Assembly (NCBI GenBank): GCA_018366035.1
Contig: JAGZIW010000001.1
Location: forward strand, 62,001 to 126,000
Length of the DNA: 64,000 nt
DNA from: Butyricicoccus pullicaecorum
GTDB taxonomy: Bacteria > Bacillota > Clostridia > Oscillospirales > Butyricicoccaceae
Reading direction: 5' to 3'
The position numbers and the translations under genes were made by a program. The notes beneath the pieces are model-generated. The model made no database searches and was not told where the DNA came from. It worked only from the letters and a program-made list of their open reading frames with translations. Of the stretch, positions 17,941 to 25,831 are shown one piece after another. Position 1 is the stretch's first letter. Every line of letters starts with the position of its first letter.

Positions 17941-19070
17941 TTTATTTTGATGCAGCAGCGACTTCTTTTTTAAAACCAGATACCGTACCATTGGCTATGA
18001 AAGAAGCTTTTGAGACCATGAGTTCAGTTGGACGCGGGGCATATCCGCCGGCGCTTGCAGCAGCGCGTACAGTCTTACACTGTCGGGAGCAGATTGCAAA
18101 TTTATTTGGGTTGTCTGACCCTGCGCGGGTTTGCTTTACACATAATGCGACAGAAGCGCTCAATACAGCGATTTTTGGTTTGCTCGATCCGGAAGATCAT
18201 ATTATTACAACTGCACTCGAGCACAATTCGGTGCTGCGTCCACTCTACTATCTGGAGGAAATGGGTGCACAGCTCACGATTTTGCCAACAGATGCGCAAG
18301 GGTGTATTTGTCTGAGTGATTTTGAAACCGCATTACGACCCAATACCAAAGCGGTTGTCTGTACACATGCTTCCAATGTGACTGGAAATGTGCTGGATCT
18401 GGAACAAATCGGTGCCTTTTGCCGCGGCCATGGATTGCTGTTTGTGGTAGATGCTGCGCAGTCGGCAGGCACATTGGAGATTGATATGGCATGGCAGGGG
18501 ATTTCTGTTCTGTGCTTCAGCGGACACAAGGGATTGTTTGGACCACAGGGAACGGGTGGACTTTGTGTTGCGCCCGAAGTTTTCGTTCGCCCGCTCAAGG
18601 TGGGAGGCAGTGGGATTGATAGCTTTGGCAGATATCAGCCGTTTGAATATCCGGAAGCCTTGGAGGCAGGCACACTCAACGTGCATGGGATTGCAGGCTT
18701 GTCTGCGGGATTGGAGTTTATTCACCGTGTTGGCTTGCATGAGATTCATAAGCGGGAGGACATGCTGGCACGGCGGTTTTATACAGGAATTTCAGAACTG
18801 TCTGGTGTGACGATTTATGGAGATTGGGGTGCGGCACTTCGTACCGCAATTGTTGCCATGAATATCGATGGAGAGGACGCTGGTGTTGTGTCAGATATGC
18901 TTGCGGAAAAGTACGGAATCTGCACACGGGCGGGCGCGCATTGTGCACCACTGATGCACGATGCACTGGGTACCGATAGTCTTGTGCGCTTCTCGTTCTC
19001 TTATTTCAATACAGAAGAGGAAGTTGACACCGCCATTCGCGCTGTGCGGGAGCTTGTTATGTCATGCTGA
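17937..19070 (+). CDS. Cysteine desulfurase-like PLP enzyme of the selenium cluster
   Basis: This 377-residue class V aminotransferase-fold enzyme belongs to the cysteine desulfurase subfamily that co-occurs with SelD/YqeB. It starts YFDAAATSFLKP, carries the PLP lysine in FSGHKGLFGPQG (Lys198) and the substrate-attacking cysteine in RAGAHCAP (Cys336). It probably mobilises sulfur or selenium from cysteine/selenocysteine for this pathway; which element is used cannot be told. The GTG start at 17937 overlaps the yqeB stop and follows GGGGG; a frame extending to 17904 lies within yqeB and is rejected. Confidence 0.93.
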   Translation: MIYFDAAATSFLKPDTVPLAMKEAFETMSSVGRGAYPPALAAARTVLHCREQIANLFGLSDPARVCFTHNATEALNTAIFGLLDPEDHIITTALEHNSVLRPLYYLEEMGAQLTILPTDAQGCICLSDFETALRPNTKAVVCTHASNVTGNVLDLEQIGAFCRGHGLLFVVDAAQSAGTLEIDMAWQGISVLCFSGHKGLFGPQGTGGLCVAPEVFVRPLKVGGSGIDSFGRYQPFEYPEALEAGTLNVHGIAGLSAGLEFIHRVGLHEIHKREDMLARRFYTGISELSGVTIYGDWGAALRTAIVAMNIDGEDAGVVSDMLAEKYGICTRAGAHCAPLMHDALGTDSLVRFSFSYFNTEEEVDTAIRAVRELVMSC

Positions 19071-19303
19071 GAAAGAAGGAAGCGCGTATTGTCATTACGT
19101 TTTGCACAACGACCGCAGCCATGCAAACCGAAGCTTTGGCGCGTGAACTGAAGCTGTCCGGACGTCTCATTCCTGTGCCGCGTGAAATTACGGCGGGCTG
19201 TGGGCTGGCATGGAGTGCACCGCCGGAGAGCGGAAACGATTTGCCGAGACTGCTCATACAAAAGGGGATTGCAGTACAGGATATCTATAAGCTTGTGATT
19301 TAA
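19064..19303 (+). CDS. DUF3343 putative Se/S carrier-like protein
   Basis: This 79-residue protein fits the DUF3343 family, annotated as putative selenium/sulfur carriers. The family's conserved cysteine is visible in REITAGCGLAW, preceded by a VITFCTTTAAMQTE strand-helix. It overlaps the desulfurase gene by 7 bases, which fits a role as acceptor of the released sulfur or selenium (inference). Confidence 0.88.
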   Translation: MLRKKEARIVITFCTTTAAMQTEALARELKLSGRLIPVPREITAGCGLAWSAPPESGNDLPRLLIQKGIAVQDIYKLVI

Positions 19304-19317
19304 GGATTTTGAAAAAA

Positions 19318-19887
19318 ATGATGATTACAGCAGTTGTGATGGCGGCAGGGCTGTCAACTCGTATGGGGGCAGATAAGCTGTCTTTGCCTTTGGCGGGGAA
19401 ACCCGTTTTTGTACATGTTCTGTCCCGTATCTGTAATATCCCATTTGCAGAGCGATTGGTTGTGACCAATCAGGAGCAAATCGCGCGGTATGCGATGCAG
19501 CATGGATTTCGTGTGGTTCCATCGCCGGACGCTGCGTTGGGTATGGGATTTTCGGTGGCAGCGGGTGCACGTGCTGTGCGTGCAGATACGCAGGGAATCA
19601 TGTTTTTGAATGCGGACCAGCCTTTTATCTCCCGGGAAATTATAGAAGAGCTATATGGTCTATTCAGAGACAAGAATCAAATTATTGTTCCCTGCGTCAA
19701 GGAAAAACCGAGCAGCCCCTGTATTTTCCCGATTCGATTTCGTCAGGCGCTGGCAGCATTGACTGGAGAACAGGGAGGCAGACAGGTATATCGGAAACAC
19801 TTAGACGAAACCTGCTTTGTTCCGCAGCAAAATGCAGAATTATTTGCAGATTTGGATTGTCCGTCAGACTATCTTCCATATCAATAA
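19318..19887 (+). CDS. mocA: MocA/YgfJ-type molybdenum cofactor nucleotidyltransferase
   Basis: The 189-residue protein is a GT-A-fold nucleotidyltransferase. The N-terminal VVMAAGLSTRMGADKLSLPL binds the nucleotide and FLNADQPFIS holds the metal. MocA cytidylyltransferases add CMP to molybdopterin, giving the MCD cofactor used by xanthine dehydrogenase-type enzymes. Its position in the selenium cluster supports a cofactor role. ATG 19318 is preferred for spacing from AAGGA; a TTG at 19309 lies too close. A terminator follows directly. Confidence 0.9.
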   Translation: MMITAVVMAAGLSTRMGADKLSLPLAGKPVFVHVLSRICNIPFAERLVVTNQEQIARYAMQHGFRVVPSPDAALGMGFSVAAGARAVRADTQGIMFLNADQPFISREIIEELYGLFRDKNQIIVPCVKEKPSSPCIFPIRFRQALAALTGEQGGRQVYRKHLDETCFVPQQNAELFADLDCPSDYLPYQ

Positions 19888-19888
19888 T

Positions 19889-19917
19889 AAAAAAGGACGC
19901 TTTTGCGTCCTTTTTTT
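19889..19917. terminator. Bidirectional terminator after mocA
   Basis: AAAAAAGGACGC paired with GCGTCCTTTTTT around a four-base loop; A and T runs on both sides serve mocA and possibly the converging yqeC. Confidence 0.9.
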
Positions 19918-20012
19918 GAGGCTATGGAACCCGAGCCTTTCTAGGGGATAGGCTCTTGTGCTTTGAAAAATTTTCGGTTTCTTTGTTTTGTAAGAAGGCT
20001 TGAAGAAGCTTG

Positions 20013-20687
20013 TTACAAGTACAATAATTGGGCAGGCAGTCCGTCTCTTTGCAGACTGACAGGGACACAATGCAGATGCTGAAACGCAGAGATGAGTGAA
20101 TCATACGACTGCGGGCAGGTGTCGCATTGATTGAGCAAGATGGTCAGCCGTTCGGCAGACATTTTGCTGGCACGGATAGCGTCCTCGATACAGATCCGAA
20201 TAATTTGCGTATCTACGGGGCGGTCTGGCGTTTTGCTCCACTCGGGGTGCAGCGTGTAGCGATGCACACATTCCGATATCGGGCGGCCGAGTGCAGATAA
20301 ACCTGCAACGATGATACAGTGTGTCGTATCAGGCAGAATGACCGGCTCATTCTGAGAATGCAGTTTGAGCGGCATACGCCTTGCGCCATCTGCTTCATAG
20401 AAGATGTAATCCGTATATTGTTCTGCAAGGGCGAGCAAATCTGGGGATAACGCGCCCAGCTTTTTACCATCTTGTGTACCTGCACAGGTGACGCCAGAAC
20501 AGGAGAGCGCAGCGCGAAGCGACTCTGCTTGCGGATTGATACACAGACGATCTACATCAGGCGGAAAAAGCGGCAGGATATGTGTAGTTGTGGTAACAAG
20601 AATATGCTTTGTATGGTGGTGCGCTGAAAGTATACGAAGCAGGGTGGTTTTTCCTCCCGCTCCGATGATAGCGATTTTGTAGGACAT
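20013..20687 (-). CDS. yqeC: Selenium-dependent hydroxylase accessory protein YqeC
   Basis: This 224-residue P-loop protein belongs to the YqeC family, the second marker (with YqeB) of selenium-dependent molybdenum hydroxylases. The Walker A motif is IIGAGGKTTLL near residue 6. LVTTTTHILP, FYEADGARRMPLK and VAGLSALGRP follow in family order. ATG 20687 is supported by GGAGA about eight bases upstream; the open frame to 20831 would overlap the promoter of the divergent gene. It faces the rest of the cluster convergently and probably acts in the same maturation pathway. Confidence 0.92.
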   Translation of the reverse strand: MSYKIAIIGAGGKTTLLRILSAHHHTKHILVTTTTHILPLFPPDVDRLCINPQAESLRAALSCSGVTCAGTQDGKKLGALSPDLLALAEQYTDYIFYEADGARRMPLKLHSQNEPVILPDTTHCIIVAGLSALGRPISECVHRYTLHPEWSKTPDRPVDTQIIRICIEDAIRASKMSAERLTILLNQCDTCPQSYDSLISAFQHLHCVPVSLQRDGLPAQLLYL

Positions 20688-20728
20688 GATGAAATTCTCC
20701 GAAATATGGAAGATTTTGGTGAAAACAG

Positions 20729-20758
20729 TTGACAAGCTTGCCAGACAGTCCGTATACT
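20729..20758 (+). promoter_or_regulatory. Sigma-A-type promoter for the GH19-like gene
   Basis: A perfect TTGACA (20729-20734), an 18-bp spacer and TATACT (20753-20758), directly before the ribosome site. Confidence 0.75.
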
Positions 20759-20783
20759 GAGATAAGGACAGGGGGGAGAAACT

Positions 20784-21593
20784 GTGGCAGAAAAGCAGGA
20801 CAAAAAGCTGAAAAAGAAACATTCTGCGCAAAAAAAACGTCTGACAAAAGTCCAGAAAAGACGGATTTTACGTCGCCGCAGATTGAAGCTTGCGCTTGGG
20901 ATTGCCGCAGTTTTTACACTTTGTGTTGTTGGCATCTATACAACAAGGGAAATAGATGAACAGATTGTCAGTGCACATCAATTACATTCCTTTGGCTGGA
21001 AAGCAAAAATTTCCCAACAGGAAGTGGACGAACTCAATCGGCTTTTGGAGAAATATCATATTACTTCAAAGGCAAGCCTGACCATGTTTTTTGCAACGGT
21101 TGCGAGTGAAACCGACTGCGGCAGATTGGTTTTGGAGGAGGGGGGAGATGCACATTATGCGAAACACGGTTATCGAGCGGAGGAGCGCGGCGCCGGTTAT
21201 CTCCAAATCACACATCGCTCCAAGCAGCTAGAATTTCTGGAGGCGGTAGAAGATCCCTTTCAGGGTGCAGATACGGCAGCCTATATTGCAGAAAATTATC
21301 CGTGGGAATCTGCCTGCTGGGTGTGGAGCGTGGGAAAAACTTCTCCGGCACCCAATCCCAATGAATATGCCAAGACGCGCGGCAATACGCCAGAGGTGTT
21401 TCTTGCAACGCAGTATGGCATCAATGGCTGGACAATTACAGATGAATCGCTTGGGAAAATTGTGCAGGGAGTAGACTATACCGTCAGTGAGGACGGAAAA
21501 ACTGTCACAGTAGATGGAAAGGCTGCGCCGCTGCCTAAAAATTGGCCGCAAAGGCTCGAATGGTATCAAAAGGCCAAACGCATATGGGGATAA
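20784..21593 (+). CDS. Membrane-anchored GH19/lysozyme-like hydrolase
   Basis: This 269-residue protein begins with about 34 strongly basic residues, then one membrane helix (about 35-53), so the rest should face outward. The outer part resembles GH19 chitinase/endolysin domains: FFATVASETDCGR carries a likely catalytic Glu and RGAGYLQITHRSKQL matches the GRGYIQLT-type motif. Substrate is probably peptidoglycan rather than chitin (inference). The start is GTG at 20784 behind GGGGGGAG. It is transcribed alone, divergently from yqeC. No sorting or binding domain is present. Confidence 0.8.
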   Translation: MAEKQDKKLKKKHSAQKKRLTKVQKRRILRRRRLKLALGIAAVFTLCVVGIYTTREIDEQIVSAHQLHSFGWKAKISQQEVDELNRLLEKYHITSKASLTMFFATVASETDCGRLVLEEGGDAHYAKHGYRAEERGAGYLQITHRSKQLEFLEAVEDPFQGADTAAYIAENYPWESACWVWSVGKTSPAPNPNEYAKTRGNTPEVFLATQYGINGWTITDESLGKIVQGVDYTVSEDGKTVTVDGKAAPLPKNWPQRLEWYQKAKRIWG

Positions 21594-21629
21594 AAAACCG
21601 TCTTTTCAGTCAAGAAAAGACGGTTTTTT
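21592..21629. terminator. Bidirectional terminator
   Basis: A 16-bp perfect stem built on AAAAAACCGTCTTTTC with a six-base loop separates two converging genes. Confidence 0.93.
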
Positions 21630-21631
21630 AT

Positions 21632-21970
21632 TTATGTTTCGGGCAAGATCCAGCCGTCATCTTCGTCCCAACCGAGAAGTACATCTCCGAGAGAAACATA
21701 CCATGTCGCGTCCTCCAAAATACGACAGATATCGGTCAGGCAGCATGTCCAGTATGTATAGGATTCGGTATCATGCTCCGGCAAGCTGATCGTGCCGGAA
21801 AAAATGATTTCTGGTGTGCTGGGGTCATAGGAATACACAGTGAATGCGTCAGCTGCATCGCGGTATTCAAAATCGGACTGGTACCGTGCAATCACGATAT
21901 CAATAGCCGCAGCCTCGTCCTCAGACAATGGCTCGGCGCGGAAGGCACGGTAGGACAGCACTATGGACAT
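21632..21970 (-). CDS. Hypothetical protein, acidic, 112 residues
   Basis: I do not recognise this protein. It is strongly acidic, without membrane segments or a signal peptide. It has many aromatic residues in the C-terminal half (TYWTCCLTDICRILED and WYVSLGDVLLGWDEDDGW). The compact alpha/beta look would fit a small binding or immunity-type protein, but that is only an impression. Coding is supported by codon use, a ribosome site AAAGGAG (rather distant from the ATG), a terminator just behind and an exactly consensus promoter in front. Confidence 0.7.
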   Translation of the reverse strand: MSIVLSYRAFRAEPLSEDEAAAIDIVIARYQSDFEYRDAADAFTVYSYDPSTPEIIFSGTISLPEHDTESYTYWTCCLTDICRILEDATWYVSLGDVLLGWDEDDGWILPET

Positions 21971-22033
21971 GGGTTTTGATGACTCCTTTCAGTGAAACGA
22001 AAATATGAAAAATAAAAAGTGGTCTCGCTGTCA

Positions 22034-22048
22034 GTAAGCTAAGCTTAC
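22034..22048. repeat. Palindrome GTAAGCT-A-AGCTTAC, candidate operator
   Basis: A perfect inverted repeat with 7-bp arms and a 1-bp centre. It lies about +6 to +20 from the predicted start of the leftward transcript, a usual place for a repressor site. Confidence 0.5.
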
Positions 22049-22060
22049 ATATCATTTCCT

Positions 22061-22089
22061 ATTATACAGAGGTTACAGCCAAATGTCAA
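22061..22089 (-). promoter_or_regulatory. Exact consensus sigma-A promoter for the 112-residue gene
   Basis: Minus-strand TTGACA (22084-22089), exactly 17 bp, TATAAT (22061-22066). Confidence 0.85.
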
Positions 22090-22315
22090 AGAGTTTTCAG
22101 ATGCTGGGGAGAAAAATAGAATACAGCAGAGGCACAATCATTTTGAATATGAGATACACTCCAGACAGTTTCATTTTTTTATATTGCGGAAACCCAATGC
22201 CTTTAGAGAGCGGATTGCTGACATGCTCGTTTGTAAACGAATATATCTCTTTTTATAGAGATGTCAAGGCAATCGGCAATTTCATGAAATCACACGACAG
22301 GTATTGGGATACAGA

Positions 22316-22345
22316 AAAACAGACCGCTGGAATGCAGTCTGTTTT
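22316..22345 (-). terminator. Terminator after the AIM24 gene
   Basis: AAAACAGACTGC paired (one mismatch) with GCGGTCTGTTTT on the minus strand, followed by TTTTTCTG. Confidence 0.8.
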
Positions 22346-22354
22346 ATAATAGAT

Positions 22355-23170
22355 TTAGGAATTGGAGTTCACGGAAGTGATGGACGGCGTACGCAGGGAT
22401 TCATAAATTTTAATGGTTGGTGCAAGCCATACAGAGCCTGTACCACGATATACATTGACAAGTCCTTCGCCGCTTACAGCGGAACCAATGAGTGTCTTGG
22501 CACTTCGTTCAACGGTGAAGTCAAGGTTTGCAGAGCGGAGGACTGCAAAGCTTCCGTCTACCTTCAGCGTATCATTTTGCAGTTCGATGATATCGATTTC
22601 ACTCATGGGAACAGAGGACTCCAAAATGATAATCCCGGGACCCGTCAGTTCCGTTTGAAACAGGCTTTCACCGCCAAGTGCAGCCGACGAAATTGTGCGC
22701 TGTGAAACTGCACGGACGCCAACGCTGCCCTGTGCACAGTAGAACATACCATCGTCTACGATGATGCGTTCATTGGGCGCAAGCTCCAGTACAAGGAAGT
22801 GCTGAAAAGAAGGTTCTAAGACCAGCATACCGGTTCCGGTGTATTCGGGCTGTGCTATCTGTTCTCCCGTGACTGCACCACGGAACATACGCCCAATTGC
22901 ATTGCCGGCGGTAACACCGCTGACCATTTGCAGATTTCCTTGGAAATAACTCATAGCACCACGCTCAATGGTAACCTTTTCATTGTTCAGATATAAGGCA
23001 ATTTGGCGTGGACGAATATGCTGCTGCTCCATGAAATAGACATCTTGCGCCATATAAGGATTGGTAAGACCACATAGCTTTTCATATTCCAATACTTCAA
23101 CACGCAGACCGCCGCTCTCAAATTCTTCTAAGACACGGACATTTTCTCGGGTACCAATTGCTTTTCGCAT
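22355..23170 (-). CDS. AIM24 family protein
   Basis: This 271-residue protein matches the AIM24 (DUF124) beta-sandwich family, related in fold to TRAP-like tryptophan-RNA-binding attenuator proteins. Typical stretches are GAMSYFQGNLQM, TGTGMLVLEPSF and GGESLFQTELTGPGIIILES. There are no membrane segments. AIM24 proteins recur near Ter stress genes in bacteria, and here the gene is the distal member of a leftward unit with the protease, back to back with the Ter biosynthetic genes. Molecular function is unknown. AAGGAG precedes ATG 23170. Confidence 0.88.
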   Translation of the reverse strand: MRKAIGTRENVRVLEEFESGGLRVEVLEYEKLCGLTNPYMAQDVYFMEQQHIRPRQIALYLNNEKVTIERGAMSYFQGNLQMVSGVTAGNAIGRMFRGAVTGEQIAQPEYTGTGMLVLEPSFQHFLVLELAPNERIIVDDGMFYCAQGSVGVRAVSQRTISSAALGGESLFQTELTGPGIIILESSVPMSEIDIIELQNDTLKVDGSFAVLRSANLDFTVERSAKTLIGSAVSGEGLVNVYRGTGSVWLAPTIKIYESLRTPSITSVNSNS

Positions 23171-23190
23171 AAAAATATTCTCCTTTTATA

Positions 23191-24594
23191 TTATTGTGGT
23201 AAGAAACCATGTGCAAATTGCCGGATAATTTCGTAGGATACTGCGAGATTCAGGTTTTGTCCTTCGGTAAATCCCGATGTAACAATCCCGATTAAGAAAC
23301 CATAACGATCTAAAAGCGCGCCGCCAGAGCTGCCCGGGGCAGCAGGTGCGGTAAACTGAATCATTTTCGTGTGCTGAAACTGTCGGAATCCAGAAATGAT
23401 ACCGTCAGAGACAGAGTTAAAAAGCCCGAGCGGACTGCCAATGGCAAAGACAGACTGTCCCCGTGCAAGGTCAGCACCTTGATAGAGGGGGATCGGTTTT
23501 CCGTTGCAGTCAGGCAGCCGCAGCAGTGCAAGGTCAAAGTCTTGATGGTATTTTAGCAGTTCATTGGTCGTAAAAACCGCATCGCTGTTTTCCAGATGGA
23601 CGGCATAGGCATCACCGCCTGCAACGACATGGAAATTTGTTAGAATGATACCGCCCGAGGCAAGCAGCACTCCGGAGCCGGAGGATTTTGGGCTGCCATG
23701 TGCATCTAATACCTCGATCATAACAACAGAGGACGCAAATCCTGCCAGTGTTTCATAATCCAGCGGGGTACGCGTCGTTCTGGCAGGGGATTTTGCAGGG
23801 GGAGGAGATGCAGGAGGCTTTACAGACAGTGTTGGAATCGTTTTTTCGGGTATGGACACAGAATGGCGGCGGGGGTGCTGTGGAATGTGTAAAATTTGCC
23901 GCTCACAAGAAATGGGTTCCTGCGGTACGGGCAGTCGTGTGAGGGAAGCAGGGGAAAGCTGGTGCAGCAAGGTTTGAGTGCAGTCTGGAAAACTGGGCAG
24001 ACCTTTTATTGCAGCTGCCTGCGGAAAGAGCGGCTGTGCACCGGCTGGGCGCAGAACCGCAATATCACAGCCCAAATCGAGCAGTACAGAGCATACAAGG
24101 CGCACGGATACATCAGGTTCCCCAATCCAAATACATTTTGGAAAAACGGCAGACGAGACAGGAAACAAAAGGGGAAGAATGGTATCCAGTATACAGAGCA
24201 GTTGTGCGGCTTGCTCTTGGCGATTCGGCAATTCTGCTTTGTCCAGCGATTTGTGCAGTGCAGTGTGAAGCTGTGCAGGGGAAAGGAGTGCAGATACCTT
24301 GGGAAGCGGAAGGTCTGTATCGCCTGCAAGCAGGCGTTGTGCCAGCGGTACAAACTGTGCCGCTTGCTGTAACGGCGGAAGCATGTGTGCACCGATGCAG
24401 ACAATGCGGTGATTACCTGTGCGGGCGCATGCACTGGAAAGTGTTTTGACAAGAGCATCGGGTGATTCCGGCAAACCAAGCCATTCTAAGAAGTATACGT
24501 CCTTGCAGCCATCATGTATGCGCCCGCGGATATTTAAAAATGCAGGCAGCTGCGAAATCTGCATGGGATTTAGGCGAATGGAAAATGATGTCAT
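23191..24594 (-). CDS. Trypsin-like serine protease with N-terminal YceG-like domain
   Basis: The 467-residue protein has three parts. Residues about 285-460 form an HtrA-type serine protease with the triad His322 (TNFHVV), Asp354 (DFDLALL) and Ser423 (PGSSGGALL). Residues about 230-280 are a Pro-rich linker. Residues 1-195 resemble the start of the YceG protein encoded at 28150; compare VLLDLGCDIAVLRPAG here with ILARAGCDILLIEPAG there. No signal peptide or PDZ domain is seen, so it appears cytoplasmic. ATG 24594 follows GAGGAC; the longer frame would add a spurious hydrophobic stretch over the promoter. Likely a Ter-module protease (inference). Confidence 0.85.
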   Translation of the reverse strand: MTSFSIRLNPMQISQLPAFLNIRGRIHDGCKDVYFLEWLGLPESPDALVKTLSSACARTGNHRIVCIGAHMLPPLQQAAQFVPLAQRLLAGDTDLPLPKVSALLSPAQLHTALHKSLDKAELPNRQEQAAQLLCILDTILPLLFPVSSAVFPKCIWIGEPDVSVRLVCSVLLDLGCDIAVLRPAGAQPLFPQAAAIKGLPSFPDCTQTLLHQLSPASLTRLPVPQEPISCERQILHIPQHPRRHSVSIPEKTIPTLSVKPPASPPPAKSPARTTRTPLDYETLAGFASSVVMIEVLDAHGSPKSSGSGVLLASGGIILTNFHVVAGGDAYAVHLENSDAVFTTNELLKYHQDFDLALLRLPDCNGKPIPLYQGADLARGQSVFAIGSPLGLFNSVSDGIISGFRQFQHTKMIQFTAPAAPGSSGGALLDRYGFLIGIVTSGFTEGQNLNLAVSYEIIRQFAHGFLPQ

Positions 24595-24625
24595 AAGCTT
24601 GTCCTCGGTGTTGAGATTTGTCATT

Positions 24626-24634
24626 ATTATAGCA
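24626..24634 (-). promoter_or_regulatory. Extended -10 promoter for the protease-AIM24 unit
   Basis: Minus-strand TGC directly before TATAAT (24626-24631); no good -35 is visible, as is usual for extended -10 promoters. Confidence 0.5.
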
Positions 24635-24724
24635 TAAATTGAGAAAAGAGAATAGGGAGGGTGTGAAAAAAGAAAAGCAAAAATAATCAAAAGTAAAATA
24701 ACGGTAAAATTTAGAAGTTTAGAT

Positions 24725-24754
24725 TTGCAAAGAAAACGATAGCTGTGATATGAT
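24725..24754 (+). promoter_or_regulatory. Sigma-A-type promoter for the Ter biosynthetic genes
   Basis: TTGCAA (24725-24730), an 18-bp spacer and TATGAT (24749-24754), followed by a leader of about 110 bp. Confidence 0.6.
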
Positions 24755-24868
24755 AAATGCAAAGCATCTATATTTCATTGGGTATCCCCATGCAATCCTT
24801 CCGTAGCTTTGTGTGGGCTGTCAGGCTGCACCTGTACCAAAGATGCGAGAAAGAAGGAGAAGTTAGAT

Positions 24869-25831
24869 ATGTCACAATCGGTTTCCCCCTATGCAGTCGG
24901 GGCGTTGTTATATACACCGGCAAACCGTGAAAATATTGCGCAGAGTGTGATAGCAGGACGTTTTGATACACCCTATTCCCTTGCGCTGTGCTTGGAGGAC
25001 AGTATCAGTGATGAGGCAGTTCCAGCCGCAGAATATAATGTGATACATACACTTGAGCAGATTGCACAGGCAAAGGCCGATTTTTACAAGCCGATGATCT
25101 TTGTGCGGGTACGTACACCGGAGCAAATTGGGCGGCTTTATGCACAGCTGAGGGAAGGAACCAAGGTGCTGACAGGATTTATTGCACCGAAATGTACGGC
25201 AGACAATCTTCCGGCATATCTGGCACAGGTGAACGCACTCCGAGTTCATGGAAACGTATATCTAATGCCCATTTTGGAGAGCATTGACCTTGCAGAGCCG
25301 GATACGAGGCAAATACAGCTGCGAAAAATCAAAGAAATTTTAGATGCAAATAAGGAATGTATCTTAAATGTGAGAGTCGGAGGAAACGATTTTTGTCATA
25401 TTTTTGGCTTGCGTCGACATACTTCAGAAACGATTCACGATATTCGCTGTGTTGACCGAATTTTGAGTGATATCATTACATACTTTTCACGGGACTATGT
25501 GGTGTCCGGTCCTGTCTGGGAATATTTTGATGATCCAGAGGGCGCGTGGAGAACGGGGCTGCTGCGAGAGACACAGATGGGAGCACTCAACGGCTTTATT
25601 GGAAAGACTGTGATTCACCCCAATCAAATCGCGGTTGTCAATCAGGTGCTTCAGGTCAGCGCAGAGGATTATGCAGATGCACGCGTGATTTTGGGAATGG
25701 CGGAAAACTCAGATTTTTTAGTCTCTAAAAGTGCTCGCGGCGGCAGAATGAACGAATACAAGACACATACCAAATGGGCACATAAAATTTGTACCCTTGC
25801 AGAAATTTATGGAGTACGGCATGAAGCTTGA
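24869..25831 (+). CDS. HpcH/HpaI-type C-C bond lyase of the Ter biosynthetic module
   Basis: This 320-residue TIM-barrel protein is related to HpcH/HpaI aldolases and the citrate lyase beta subunit. The N-terminus VGALLYTPANRENIAQSV and LALCLEDSISDEAVPAAE carry the usual metal/substrate motifs. LNVRVGGNDFCHIFGLRR and KTVIHPNQIAVVNQVL follow in family order. In Ter modules this lyase is thought to build or cleave part of a nucleoside-like product. ATG 24869 has AAGGAG at good spacing. Its stop overlaps the next gene by 11 bases. Confidence 0.9.
   Translation: MSQSVSPYAVGALLYTPANRENIAQSVIAGRFDTPYSLALCLEDSISDEAVPAAEYNVIHTLEQIAQAKADFYKPMIFVRVRTPEQIGRLYAQLREGTKVLTGFIAPKCTADNLPAYLAQVNALRVHGNVYLMPILESIDLAEPDTRQIQLRKIKEILDANKECILNVRVGGNDFCHIFGLRRHTSETIHDIRCVDRILSDIITYFSRDYVVSGPVWEYFDDPEGAWRTGLLRETQMGALNGFIGKTVIHPNQIAVVNQVLQVSAEDYADARVILGMAENSDFLVSKSARGGRMNEYKTHTKWAHKICTLAEIYGVRHEA

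Larger units (their letters stand above)
21971..22354. other. Intergenic region (384 bp) between two leftward genes
   Basis: The left half contains the leader, a palindrome (22034-22048) and a consensus promoter (22061-22089) of the 112-residue gene. The right end holds the terminator of the AIM24 gene. An 88-codon rightward frame at 22083-22349 overlaps both signals and is not accepted as a gene. Confidence 0.65.

Noticed and set aside
22083..22349. 88-codon rightward open frame
   Set aside because: It overlaps the consensus leftward promoter at its start and the AIM24 terminator at its end, has no ribosome site and no protein-like composition.
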